From contig JAMPIT010000300.1 of NCBI GenBank assembly GCA_026261815.1, forward strand, positions 930,001 through 994,000: a stretch of DNA of 64,000 bases, written 5' to 3'. Positions within the stretch are counted from its first letter, which is position 1. Each line of letters starts with the position of its first letter. This document shows positions 46,001-59,505 of this stretch, in pieces. The notes beneath the pieces were generated by a model. It saw nothing but the letters and a program-made list of their open reading frames with translations, was not told the DNA's origin and made no database searches. The position numbers and the translations under genes were made by a program. This stretch comes from Monarcha castaneiventris obscurior (Eukaryota > Chordata > Aves > Passeriformes > Monarchidae).

Positions 46001-49000
46001 AAGCACTCCTGCATTTTCCCTGCCTGTCTCCGCTTCTCCCTCTTCCTTCAGAGCACAGTCTTGGCTAAAACAACGTCTTATTTCCACAAATGGATGCCCT
46101 GGCACAGGCAGCACTGCTGCCCAGAGATGCTCCCATGTCCTGCCACCATATGAACCATGACTATGGGGGCAGGTAACACAGCTTGATTTTCAGCCTGCAA
46201 ATGAACACTGTTCTCAGATATTTCACCAGGAAGTTGGCAGCTACTTTAATTTAATGGTATCTACTTCTACAGCTTCTTGTGTTCTCTCTTTTCCCATCCT
46301 GACTCATTCCACACTTTCTTACTGTATTTTAGATCCTTTAAAATTCTTCATACTTTCCCTTTCTGCTCCCAAATACGTTTTGGTTTTGCTATTACATCTT
46401 CTCTTTCTAATAAACTTGCTCTGCTTCTCTTCTGAAACACTTCAGTTTGGGGTTATTCCCCCCCATCACACACATCCCAATTCAGACTCCAATCCTACTA
46501 ATTGGAGATCAAGAGATGATGGGTGGATCCTCCCTGCTGTCTGGAAGAAGCAATCAGACAGCTCTGATCTGTCCTGTCCATTCCCAGCACTTGGCAGAAG
46601 AAAGACTTCAAAATTCCTAACAGCTGGTGTCACCAGTCCTGGCTCCTGGGCTCCAGCACTTGTGCAAGAACACAGATCGGCATCTCCAAGTTCAACTCTT
46701 CCCTCAGCCAGCACCTCTTGTTCACCCCATCCACCTCCACATAAAGCTGGTTTCCCAAGTGGCTTTGAAGTGGCATCACCACGGAATTCACCCCAATTCC
46801 CTGCAGCTCTGCTGCTGAACAGCTCCAAGGGCTGATGGAAGCAGTGGCATCTCATCCCAGTGATCCCAGCAAGGCCAAGCTGCCCTTGCAGACATTCCCC
46901 AAGTGGGATTTCGACCCCCACGAGAGCCTTGCAGCTTCTCACAGTGGAAGCAGAGCTTCTAAATATTGTCAATTCATCTTGTTTATATGTTCATTTTTTC
47001 CAGAGATTCTTGTGAAGTTGCTCACAGCTCTTGCAAAAGTAGAATGATTATTTCCAACCAGCTGTCATTCCTTAATTAGTCAGCCTGGAGTAAGTGCTCT
47101 GCATCCCAACTGGGAACAGCAGCGACAGCCAAGAGATAACAATGGGTCCAAGCTGGGATGTCTAGCTGCTGCCTTACAGTTGTTAAAACCCGACTGAATC
47201 GAGCTACCCTGAGCAAAGCCCCAGTCTCTATTTCCACTGACTGTAACCAGAAATGGCAGTAAAATTTACACATTGCTTCACAAGCTGGGCAAGTTTAAAA
47301 GCTCATTTCCTCGAGATTTGCAACCCACATTCCTTGCTTAGTCCTGCAGAAACTTTAGGCTTTCTTTAGTCTTTCTGCTTCACAATACCTCAAGTTTCTG
47401 GGATTTCTATGGGGTGCAGATAACCATGGCAAAAACAGGTTCACAAGTTACTTGCAGAGAAAAGTTCTGATAAGCCTAATTACATCAAGCTAATTCCCTT
47501 TGGAGATTATGAGAAGCTTCTGAAATAGAACCAGCTATGAATGATCCCCAAAGGCACAGAAATTGTAGGTATTATAAAACTCCATAAATCACCGTTTCAG
47601 TTAAGATCCTTGGTAGCAACTGATGTCTCAAGCACAGCAGTTCCATGGATGTGAGGCAGTGAGGTGCAAAAGCACCCCGTGTTTTCCTGCAGGTGACTGG
47701 CACTGCAAGGCTCCCCTCCGGCAGCAGGTGCAGGAAAAGCTGCACCTTTTCCAGCAGAAATCCACCAAACCTGGACAGGCTGCTCCAGATTTCCAGCAGG
47801 CTGCCCTTAGCCTCGGTTTGCACCCGGCTCCAGGAGCTGGGAGTGCCTTGAGTCACTTAATTGCCTGGGCAGGGGAACAGCCCGGTGCAGCTTTGTTCTT
47901 AACCCACTTGGAGCTCCAGTATTGGGGCAGCAATTATGGAAGTGATAGCAGGAAATCCTGGGAACTGGGGCAGGACACATGAGTTTCAGGAGCAGCACTG
48001 AGCAAGGCAGACAGCACTGCCAAGTTTCTTTGATGATAAAGTTTTCCCTGACAAAGAAGGGATTCACAGGATACAGAGGATGTTTGGACAAAACAAGACA
48101 ACAGCTGTGTTACCTTGAAAAAAAGAAGAGAGTCATATATTTGGGCTTTAATGAAAGGGAAAGGGATAAGAAACAAGAACTTCTGTTTCCCACTACCCTT
48201 GAGACTACACCAGTAATTCCCATCTCAGTTAAAGACCAAGCTAAGTCTTCAACAGCCTAACTTTTAAAAAGATTCCCACTCTGGAAAAAAACACCAGGAA
48301 ATTTCAGCTAAAATTACAAAAGAAGCAAAACCAATTAAAACAATTCAGCTAAACAGGCTCTGATTGATGTCCTTTAACAAACCACACCTGACTTTGAAGA
48401 AGCTGAAGGACCAATACAAAAAATGTAGTACATACTCGGATACCTTGGAGTCAAACTCTGTAGGTTGAGTACATGGAGCTGGAGGCTTCAGTCCCCTCCT
48501 GAACCCAGCTCTGCCACACAGGGACTGCTGGAGGTCCCAGCACACATTTCCCAGGGAAAGTGAGGAATCCACCATCCTCCGGGACAGCTGGAGCCAGCAG
48601 AAAGGGAGGAAGCTGGGCAGCCATCTGCACCAGCTAAAAGTGATGAGCACGTGCCCCTCACGGCTTCCTGCTTTTAATAGAGCCAAAGAAACTGCCAAAT
48701 GCTTCAAAGCATTTCCGAATGAATGTGAACCTCTCCTTGGGGAGAAATGGGCAGCATTTGCTAACCCAGGAACCTGTTAAACAACGTTTATTAACAACAT
48801 CTCGATACTTGATCAGGGATAAGAGGAGATTTTCCTCTTTTAACTATGGAGAGACTCTTAGTAAAAATATCCTGTAGCACAAATATGAAATTAATTTGGA
48901 GAACCCCTAACCTAGACCGCACAAAATGGGAATCAACCCCCCCTCACAGCAAGGACCAAATCCCTTCCTTCTCATCCTCCTCAAGATCTGTCTGTGAAGA

Positions 49001-49544
49001 AATGCAAAAATCCTGCAGTGCTTCGAAACACCAGGTCAGGAACAGGCAGTCACTTACAGAGGGTGCTTGTTCCACCCACTGCAAATTCATCACCACAAAA
49101 TGTTTCTTTGGAAACACAGCCATGGCCTGTGGATGGAACCATGGCATCAAAGCTCACATGAAAGCATCAAAAGGTATGGACAGTAAATCAAATCTGGTCA
49201 ATAAAGATGTTGGGTTCACAGATGAGGCAGAACCAGCACCAACAGACTTTCACCTACAGGCTTAACCTCGCTCCATTGCCAACAGAAAATGGTTCCTTGC
49301 AATATTTTCCCACTAATTTTGTATTTTTAATATAGTGAGATAACCCCATCATAGCTTTACACAAAAATAAATACTAATTTCCTTCAGAAAAGCAGAAAAT
49401 AGACCCTACAGTCACATGATTTTCCACATAAAGAGTTTCTGAAAATAGCTGATATTAGATAAACTTAATCCACTGTCCACAGCCACGACAAAGCACTTGG
49501 AAAAGCAACACTGAGGTTCATCAAGCTTATTTAGTTTTCAGCAG

Positions 49545-49615
49545 TCCTGTGAGGAGCAAGAAGCTGGACTGGACGATCTTTATGGATCCCTCTCAATCTG
49601 AGATTCTGTATGAAT
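49545..49615 (+). mobile_element. CR1 LINE, 3' terminal fragment
   Basis: 'aagctggactggacgatctt' followed by 'tatggatccctctcaatctg' and 'agattctgtatgaat' matches the CR1 terminal region ('gatgatctttatgggtccctt'). It directly abuts a minus-strand element. Confidence 0.65.
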
Positions 49616-49624
49616 CCCAGGATG

Positions 49625-50252
49625 ACTTCCAGAACCCCAGGCTGGGTCAGGCTGAAGGGCCCACAGGGGCTCACTCCCCTGGTGCCACCTGCGTGCCCCA
49701 GCAGGGCCATCCCAGAGCACAGGGCACAGCAGTGTGCCCACACAGCTCTGCAACAGCCCCAGGGAGGGACCCTGCACAGCCTCTCTGGGCTCTGTTCAGG
49801 GCTGGGCACTGCCCAGGGCAGGAGTTGTGCCTCCTGTGCAGGGAATTGCTGGGCTCAGGCCCTGCCCGTTCCTCTGTGCCACTGCTGGGCCCCGGAGCAG
49901 AGCCTGGGCCCTGCCCTGAGCCCTCCCTGCAGCCAGAGCCAGCCAGGGCTGAGGGCCCCTCTCAGCTGGGGCTCCTCTGAGGCTGAGCAGCCCCAGCTCC
50001 CTCAGCCTTTCCTGGGCATGGAGATGCTCCAGGCCCTTCCTCAGCTGTGCAGCCCCTGCCAGCCCCGCTCCAGGAGCTCCCTGGCCCTGCTGTGCTGAGG
50101 ATCCAGAGCTGGACACAGCACTCCAGAGGTGCCCCCGGGGCTGGGCAGAGGGGCAGGATCCCTCCCTGACCTGCTGGGAATGCTCTGCCGGATGCCCCCA
50201 GGATCCCATTGGCCTCCTTGGCCTCCAGGGGACAGCTGGTTGTCCACCAAAC
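49625..50252 (-). mobile_element. CR1 LINE, about 630 bp
   Basis: The plus strand carries 'cagccccagctccctcagcc', 'ggagatgctccaggcccttc', 'ccagagctggacacagcact' and 'cccaggatcccattggcctc'. These are the reverse complement of a CR1 segment upstream of the 3' UTR. It adjoins the plus-oriented fragment at 49545-49615, which suggests one insertion beside or into another. The frames of 100-160 aa here are repeat-derived. Confidence 0.8.
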
Positions 50253-51167
50253 ATAAAAGTTCACTCCGCTGACCATGGCCATGTCTATATTTGATGTCTG
50301 TATTAGTAACTGCTTGTTTCAGCTTAAACTAAACTATTTATGTAAGCATTGGGGATCTGCACGAATTAAGCTGAACATGCTTCAATTCTTACCTAGCTTG
50401 CTGCTCTCTCAGTTGTCAGGTTTTATTTTAGTGCAGCTATTGCTGGAAGTTCAAACAAAAATATACTTAAAATACTTAAAGAGTCTACCAAGAGCTAACA
50501 GCTGAAGGCAAAACTAGAAAAAAACCCCTCATACTGCAAATAGGGCATCAATTTTTATTTGGCCTCTGACTAACCACCAGAAAGTTTAGAAGAAGACATG
50601 CTGAATTCAGCACCACAGTGCCCCAGTTTGTGTTTCAAGCTGCTACAAACAAACTCCAAAGTTTGACCACAAGTTACAGATGGGAAGTTTATTTTAAAAG
50701 ATACCTAATGCTCTTCCATACCCAGTTTGACACCTCTCAAGGGTTTGTTTTGCAGGAGGTTTCGGCCAGAGCAATAAATTCCCCAAAACTAAAACTGCTT
50801 GCTCTTGCCTCTGTTAAGAGAAGGAAAATCTCCAGCCACTCCTCATCTAAATGTTCCAGAACAGTTATTTTTGCAGGTTCCAAAGACTACAAGCAGTTAG
50901 TAACCAGGTCATTCTGCTTAATCGCCAATGCTTTGATGACTGGCAATTAGTACCACTATTTTAACTTTGTTTCCAGAGTATCAGTCCTCACCTTAAACAC
51001 ATTACAAATTAACTGTTGATCTCCTGTACATCTATATATATGTGCTCAAACTGCAGCCTGAGCCTGCCTGGCAGGGCAGGACTTTAATCCTTACCCCAGC
51101 CTGTGAAGGACTACAGCTGATGGAAAACCATAACAGCAAAATCACTCTGTGGCTTTTGGAACTCCTG

Positions 51168-51201
51168 CGTATAATATATTATACATATAATATATTATAC
51201 G
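51168..51201. repeat. Perfect AT-rich inverted repeat, 15-bp arms, 4-nt loop
   Basis: The arms cgtataatatattat and ataatatattatacg are exact reverse complements around the loop acat. It could extrude as a cruciform or fold as a hairpin in the pre-mRNA. It lies in the first FBXW11 intron. Confidence 0.95.
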
Positions 51202-53934
51202 TTCTCAGAAAGATTCACATCAAAAATATTCACAGACTGACTGTTAGTTCAATTTAGGTTGTCATAAGAAACAAAACAATTCCACTTCTGTCCAAGTTCA
51301 GAGCTATTTTCCAGCATGCCTCTATTTCCATGCAGCAAGCTGATGTCACCAGAAAAACAACGTAATTACTGCAATCCCAGGAGACATCCAGTAGGGGTTT
51401 GTTTGGTTTTGTTGGGTTTTAAATATGCAGTAACTGGTTAGTTCTGAAGGGCAGCCTTCCCTCAACAGGTACTGCAGGATCACATCTAACAGCACCTTCC
51501 TTGCATAACTGTTCCAAAGACACCCTAAACTCTCATTTAATGCTCTGAGTGTCTGGAGTAAAGAGTCAGTAACCCAAACCTGCCTGTATCCATCCTATAA
51601 AAACACCTAGTATTTACAAGGACAATGAACAGGGAATTGTGTAATTGTAGCAATTTGATGACTCATCCCTGCACCACTCCAGCACCAAAGCAAGGCTTGC
51701 AAAACTTGCACATGGTGCAAACACTTGTGCTGGATGGAAACCCAGAGCCCAAATACACAGAAATCACTCTCTGCCCACCTGCCCCTCAAACAGAGAGCAC
51801 CACGGATGCAGGATCAGGAGAAATGGCAAAAGCACTTGGCACCTCAGCCAGGCCAGCGCTGGGGGCTATGTTAAGGTACCCAGTGCTGAGTTTGAGAATT
51901 TCCCCAGGGGGAAATTTTCAATCAATAAAATATTAATAATAGTAATTGTAATACTCTCCCAGCTTGTGCAAGAGCAGCCAGCAGTAAGAGGAGTGTCTTG
52001 GGGTGACTCCCTGCAAGGCTACCTGCAAAGCCTCACTTGAGGCTCACTCAGATGAAAACTGGCTTCCTTTTCCCATCCCTGCACTCTGCAGCCCCTGCCC
52101 AGCCCAAGAGGAGCTTTAATTCCACCTTCGGCCTACAAGTGGTGCTTGTTTTTCAGGTTCATGCCTTTCACTGTCCAGTCACTCAGCCTTCCTTGGCAGA
52201 CACTGACGTGTGCAGGAATCCCAATCCACACTCCTGCCAGAGCAGCAAAACCTCAATACTCAAACTGTGTATCAAAGCAGTCCTCAAGCTTATCAATTAT
52301 ACCACTGCTAACAGTTGCAGTCACTTGCTTAAAACATTTCTCATTACCTTTCACTGCTCCAGAGGCCAAATACCTCAAAAGAGAAAACCTTTCTGCCTGT
52401 GAATAACATTTTTTAACAGCAAAATGTTTATACCAGAAACATGGTCCTGACAGACTGGCTGTAGGAAGGTACAGATATTAGGAGCAAGGTACTGGTTTGC
52501 TTTTTCAATTCATTTTTTTAAATTAAGAGAAGTTACCCCAAGTTCTCAGCTACAATCATTAGTAGTAGTTTTGCACTAACAGTTCATCTGTTTTCCACAT
52601 GAATTTATTTACGTGGAATCTGCACTTTTAATCTTAATCCATCCCAAAGTAGAACAGTTTTTCCTCTGTACTTCTAAGACTCATGGGAAACTTCAAACTA
52701 TATTACACAGTGAACTCACTGAAAGTTCTGAAGGAAAAGCACAGCTTAAGTTTTTAAAGCTTGGACTACACCATGTTACTTGTTCAGAACATCTGCACCT
52801 ACAACTGTATCAGAAGCTAGTCTAAATAACCGGATTTGGTTAGGCAGTTAGGAGATTAGGTATGTCAAGATTTTGGGGATTTTTTTGTTAAAATTAAAAC
52901 ATTAAGCAGTATTTACTACCTTAGAAATGCTCTCAATGCTTAGTAAAGAGCCCCTTTAGCTTTTATTTCCTGTATTGAAAAAGCATCCAAAACAGAAAAC
53001 TTGAAGGGAAAAATACTGGCTCAAGATTATCATTGCTTTTCTTCCTTTTAGAGCAGATGCAAAGAGACCTCTTCACATCCACTCATCTCATCATTTATAG
53101 GACTTGTAAAAGGAAAACAAACTATTTGAAGTTGCATTTCAGTGCTGACTGCTCAAATTAGCACATCTGACCGAGGGCTGAGCACAGAACAGCAGCTGAA
53201 TTCCAGGGCTCCAGGAGCAGCCAAGACACTCCAGAGCAAGCTGATGCATCCCTGCAACACCCAACTGCTCCATCAGCACTGCTGTTTCACAGCCCAGAAC
53301 GTGCCCCATCACCTCCTACAGCCCTGCAGCTCCCATGGAGCATCCTTGCCAAAACCCCAGGTGCTGTGTGGACACCCCCACTCCAGGGCAAGGCAAAATC
53401 TAATTCCAAAAGCTGCAAAAGTTGGACATTTTTTTCTGCACCACATTCACGGGTAAACAAGGCAGAAGGCACCACTCTGCCCCACACAATTAATAAGTGT
53501 TAACAGTATTCCGGATTAAAGGTAGAATAAGTAACACCTGGGAAGGAAATTTCAGGCTAAGCTAGTAATTAGACCAGTTCAAATTAATCAAAAATAAATT
53601 AGCCTCTGTTAAGATTAACTACACATTTGCAACTTGGCTGCCTGATGCAAAGTTAAAATACTTCAAAGGTTGTTCCTCGTTTCCCAGAGGGAATTTAGGT
53701 TCAGATCTCTCCTGCTGTTTCCATATCAAACCAAAGGGAGTTACCTCAAAGTGCCAGCCCAAAGCACAACCCTCAGCACAAGGGGTTTGAAGAGCTGTGG
53801 GAGGGAGGGGACACTCAAGGACCTCAGACACTGCAGCCAGGGAAAGATCCCGATCCTTAAAGCCATTTTTTCAAAGCCTGATTGATTTTTTTTTCTCTCA
53901 TACCCACTACTGCTCAGTACTTCTGTCTTTCCCT

Positions 53935-54080
53935 GAGGTCTAGAAAGTCCCTGGCGGTGTCCAAGGCCAGGCTGAACGGGGCTTGGAGCAGCCTGGGATA
54001 GTGGAAGGTGCTCCTGCCCATGGCAGAGGATGGACCAGGATGAGCTCTAAGGTCCCTTTCCACCCAAACCATTCCATGAA
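53935..54080 (+). mobile_element. CR1 LINE, short 3' fragment
   Basis: It holds 'ggtgtccaaggccaggctga', 'ggggcttggagcagcctggg' and the end 'ggtccctttccacccaaacc'. It belongs to the same group as the copies at 2490, 7025 and 37255. Confidence 0.85.
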
Positions 54081-57000
54081 AAGCCCTGCAGCCCTCTAAC
54101 CCTCAAGGAAAACAACATGGAACAGAAGGAAGAGAAGCAGCAGGCACGAACTTGCAGCCTGAGGAAGTGGCTGAACAACAAACAGCACACAGCACAGATA
54201 AATGAAGAATAATTTAAAAATAAGCAGCTCCGAACAACTACAAGCCCACAGCCACAAATTTATTGCCATTAAATACTAAGGCACATGGACTGGAGAACCA
54301 AAAGATGAAGAATTAACTTCAATTAAACATCCAGTACTTTCTTTTACATCCCTTCTTGCTTTGCCCTGGCACCAGGACTGTTCAAGAATTTATTTTGCTT
54401 TGGGTTTTGCTCTTCTTCCCCAAGGATAAGCAAAACTTTAAGCAGGTTTTGAACAGGCTTCTACACAAACTTTTACAGTAAAAGCTACACAAAGGTTACT
54501 CAAAGCCACTGAACAGTATGAAACACTAAACTTGCAGTAACCCTCAATTATCGATCTTTTTCAAAGTAGAAGGTATTTGCATGCAAGAGAAATACAGAAA
54601 AAGTAGCCACTGCAATGAAAATTCAGTAAAACTGAAGCCTAGAACTAGTAAGCTACCCCAAGGAAGAATCCTGTCCTGTTCTAAGTTCAGTTGTTTCCTC
54701 CAGACATGTACAGCAGTGTACTCCAGACTTGGCAGCTCATGAAAGTGTATCAATCTTCACAACTGCTGAGGAAATTCTAATCACTCACTAATTGTCTGAA
54801 ACACAAGCTTTTGTTTATGCACAAGATCAGTGTGCGTTTGGAACTGCTGATATCCAAGCAACTCAGAACCTGGAGAAAACCTTATCTCCATGAAGGCTGC
54901 AGCCTGACTGCAGCTAAAGGAAAAAGCCTTCAGTAACACAAGATGTAAAAAATACTCAAATCATTTTTTTAAATATCCACCCAGCCTTGCCTGGGGTTAG
55001 GCAGACACTCTGCACTCCGGTGCTGATTTTATCTGGCTATTCAAAGGCATGTGCAATTGCATAATTTAGATTTCACATGATTTATATAATGGATAGTAAA
55101 TGTTCCTGACCTGGAAGGTCGGCACCACTTCTCTCTCCACAACTTCAAGATCCAGTTGATGAATACAAAAAGCACCTCACTGTAAGACTCTACAGAACAG
55201 GGTTTGAGAACAGCAGGAACAGTTGCCCCACATCTCAGGTTCCTGCGTTTGGAAGATTATTTTCCATCCATACCACATCAGTGCCTGATGTCACAACACA
55301 GCTTCTTGTGTGAGAGAAAGGTGTCAGAGCTGTGGCTCTGGCAAACCAAAGCCAGGGCCAGCTGACACCAACCCCTGGTGCACCCGAGCCCCAGCGCTGT
55401 GCCCGTGGCAGTGCCAGCAGCATCCCCTCCCTCAGGCCTGGGCAGGACGGCACTGAGGAAGGAAAGCTGCTGGCCCTCACTTCTGAACACGGGGACAGTC
55501 CCGGAGAGAAAGCAAAGCCTTCCCGCAGGGAGGCTTTGCAAACGGGACTATTTTGCCACAGAAATATTACACAGAGGAGTAAAAAGCTCAGTTTATAGTT
55601 CCTTCTTTCTCTGCTGTGCCACTTCCTCCAGCCCTGCCAGATGGGGACTGGTACAATTTGCTCAATTCCCTGCTGTGGCTGTAGCCAGCTGTACTACCCT
55701 TGAATCTGGTGCCTCCCTTGATGTCTTTGGATTCTCGCACCATTTCAAAGGATCACAAGAAACCAACCACCTCTGTGAAGACTCTTGAAGGCCTACAAAA
55801 CAACTCATCAGATGCAAATCACGGAGGCTCAGGGAAAGCTGGGAATGAGCAGCCTGCTAAGCACCCAGGAGTCTGTCACATGGAAAGGATAAGTGTCCTT
55901 TAGATGGTGACTCACAGTGGCACCATCAGAATCAGCAAAACCATCAACACTGGTACCAAACAGCAGCTGAATTCCCCCGGGGAAGGGACCCAGCCTCCTG
56001 CTAGGGGGGTCTGATGAGGAGTCTGCAGTGCAAAGACACCGCACAAATGTAGTTTCAACCTTGGTGGGAAATATTGGATTATAGATTCCTGTTTCCTAGA
56101 AAATTGCTCTGTGGGAAAGAGACAACACCTGCAAGGAAGAGAACTGTGTCACATACACCCAGAACAGACTGCCGTGCAGCTCCTCCTCTCCTCAGCCAAT
56201 TTCCCTCCTCCATCCCTGCCAGCATGAGCACGGCACTGCCAGAAGGCAGGCAGGGAGCAAGGCACGTTTCCTAACACATTTCTTTCCACCGTAACAGGAT
56301 CAGACAGAGAAAAAATCCTCTCTTCCAAAGGAGGCTGAGAAAGCAACGAGGCTGAGGCTAACACCATCCCTTCCGCAGATGCTTCAGAAGAGCCATCAGG
56401 AATAACAGCTCCTGCCCACCACTTGTGAAATCTCTCAGGCTTAGTGGGACTGTGTTAGGCTTTCTGAGGGACACGGTTTATGTCTGACATTACACTCACT
56501 GTTGCAGCTCTGAGCAACGGGCACTGCATTTGCTGAGGCAAGGTGCAGTACCTTGTGGTGATCCATGAATTCACCATGGAGAACCTGCCTCCACAGGGAC
56601 ATATCCTTCCCAGTGTGGAGAGCACAGATTGGGATCTCTGCATGGAACAGGCGAGAAACACTAGCAAAAGGCAGCCCAGCAAGACACGCAAAGGAATAAG
56701 GACTGGATTTCTAAGCTCCCATGACTTTTTCTGTGTTCTCAAGTCCTTCCTGCAGCAGCAGCTTAGTGATATATCCAAGAGGAACTCATATCACCATTTC
56801 CTCCTCATCTCACTAATAAAGATCAGTGATTAAGTCAATTACTAACTTCTGAATACTGGCCACTTCTGAAGAGAAGACTAAGATGAGTGAACTGCCCACC
56901 AAGAGGACCCGACTCCTGAAAAGGGTCACTCTTCTGTTCAAGCACACTTGGCACCCTGAGGATGATAGTGTATGACCTTCAGTGCTCTCCAAAAACCACT

Positions 57001-58844
57001 GAAAACAACAAAGTCCAAAAAAAGCACTCATGTGTATCAAGCTGTTTGTAGCAGCCAAATCCCTTCCCCACAAGCAGAAAGGTCAGTGGTTGGCAGTGCC
57101 CAAATGGTGCCAGCCAGGGGAGGCCACCACAGGTGACCCCAGCCTGCCACATGGTTTCACAGGCTGCTCCCCCCTTTTGCTGACCACAGGGAATACAGCT
57201 GGAATCCTCAGCAGGAGCCACAGCCAGCTACAAGTGACGGAGGCACATCATGTCCCAGGCAAATCAGGAACGAAAACTCACAGATATTTACTCCATTTGC
57301 TGGTTCTTACACATCATGGACACATTTCTGCTCCTCAGCTGAGGAAAGCAAAGAGCAGAGCTCTGGTTCTGGGATTTACTCCAGTAACCACTCACTTCCA
57401 CTTCCAAACAAACACTAGGAACTGACCCAATACAGAGAAAGTTTCTTCTTGCCCCTAAGAATGAACAGGCTCAGTTAATAAAGTCATAAAGCCAGAAGCA
57501 CTCAGATACACAAAGGACAACAGAGAAGTGCTTATCAGAACCCTTCTCTTCAGATAATAGATCATGCTTGGCAAAAGCAATCGCTGCATTTCACATTTCC
57601 CCATCCTCCTGGAGTCAATCCAGCACCAAGCCATGGCTGGCCACACCATCAGGAAGCACCACAAGAAGCTCCTGTGACTGTAAGGGACTCCCAGACTGCA
57701 TCCAGAGTGCTCATCCCAGTTTGGGCACTCCAAAGGAAATAGCCTGGGATATGGTGGGGATGAACAGGACGGCCAAGCACTGGAGCACCACGGGGAATAA
57801 AATGCAATGTTACCCTTTGCAAAATAGCAGCAGTCTGTGCAACTACCACCAAACTGAGCTGTCGATCAGGCCTCAAAAGCTGTAACACCCACACTGAGAA
57901 CTAAAAAAATAAAGTTATTACAAGGAACTGCTGAAAACAAACCCCAAACTGGTATTACTTTTCACTGAGAGGAGACTCCAGCCAGAAGGAACAACACTGG
58001 AACGCACTGCTGCTGATTATCAGAAGGAAAACTGGCCATTTTTACCTTGGATTTAGGGGCTGGGGAATCCAGGCCATTCCCCTGCCCACACTGCCCCCAG
58101 ACCCACCACGGGTAGCTTTAATTGCTTCTACACTGCTGGCCTCGGTTTGAAAGCTCTGTCTCTGAAAAGTCTGTTTAAGCGCAGGGACAAGCACGAGTAT
58201 TTCAGATATTGGAGAGAACATCCTGTTCCTTTAAAGAAAAGGCATCAAATACATATTTCTTTTTAATGGATCTGTTGGACTGTTTCCAAAAAGAAATGGT
58301 ACCAGTTTCACTGTTTTGAGGCAAAATACCAGAAAACATGTCAAAGAGGTATTTGTAAATGACTTCAGACCTAACAGAAGCAGCAAGGCAGTTGTCTGGT
58401 TATGACAACTCATTTTAACAGCTGCAGAGAATAACATTTCCAAAGGGATGCAGGCTCCAGAGTGACAGGCCACTCATCATTTCCCATTTGTGATTTCATG
58501 CTCTGAAGGAGAAGGTTTGAGCAGAGCCCATCTCCAGCACTCGCTGTCATTTTAAGAAAAACGCATCATGTCTGTGCCTGAATTTGTACTGGGAAAAGAG
58601 GATGAAGAACTTTTCACGTTCAGTTCTCAGCTTTCGACTACAAGTTTTTCCAACTACACTTTCTGTTATTGTGCTTCCTTCTGGTATCAGAATAGAAACA
58701 TCAACAGAAGCTCAAAATTAGTAAAGAAAAACAAACGGAAGCTTAAGCAAGTTAATGCTAAATTGTAACATCAATAAACAGAAAGATAAACTTCCTTCTG
58801 GAAACTTCTGTGTTTAAAATGAAAGAAGGGAAATTTATGTTAGA

Positions 58845-59055
58845 TACACGGAAGAAATTCTTCCCTCTGAGGGTGGGGAGACCCTGGCACAGGCTGCCCA
58901 GAGACGCTGCAGCTGTCCCTGGACCCCTGGAAGTGTTCCAGGCCAGGCTGGACAGGGCTTGGAGCCTGGGATGGTGGAAAGTGTCCCTGCCCATGGCGGG
59001 AGGTGTGGAACAAGATAGGCTTTAAGGTCCTTCCAACCCAAACCCTTCAGGGATT
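58845..59055 (+). mobile_element. CR1 LINE, 3' fragment
   Basis: It reads 'aagaaattcttccctctgag', 'ctggcacaggctgcccagag', 'gttccaggccaggctggaca' and ends 'ggtccttccaacccaaaccc'. This is the standard CR1 3' end. Confidence 0.87.
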
Positions 59056-59374
59056 CCTCGTGCCCCAGCTCAGCTGTGATAGCACTGAGATTCCTCTCTG
59101 CTAGTAACTGCCTTTGCAGGGAGTGCTGGAGTAAGGAATAAACATCTACACCCTGATGCTCCAGAACTCCACCTGCCACTGGCAAATAGGTTCTCCAGAA
59201 CAGTAATAAATTACAAAGTGGCCAACTGAAACAGGTTTTAGGAGCCCCATTTTTGTGAAGACAGCTTCCACTTATCAATTGAAACACTCCTGTCAATCCC
59301 TAGGAAGGAATGACAGCAGCAAGAACCAAGTCAATGTCACATTCCTACTGCTTGTCCACCTCCAGGACATGTGC

Positions 59375-59505
59375 TGTGAGAATCACAGGGTCTGTAAGAG
59401 TAAGACTGGAAAAGACTTCCCAGACCATCGAGTCCAGCCTGTGCCCAATGCCCACCTTGTCACCAGCCCAGAGCACTGAGTGCCACCTCTAGGGATGGAG
59501 ACTCC
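59375..59505 (-). mobile_element. CR1 LINE, terminal fragment
   Basis: The plus strand 'gagaatcacagggtctgtaa' followed by 'ctggaaaagacttcccagac' and 'catcgagtccagcctgtgcc' is the reverse complement of another CR1 3' end. Together with the plus copy at 58845-59055 it forms a tail-to-tail pair. Confidence 0.78.

Noticed and set aside
46255..46460. Possible LTR end: pyrimidine-rich stretch with AATAAA and a short spacing to 'ttca'
   Set aside because: No matching second LTR, primer-binding site, target duplication or retroviral coding sequence was seen.
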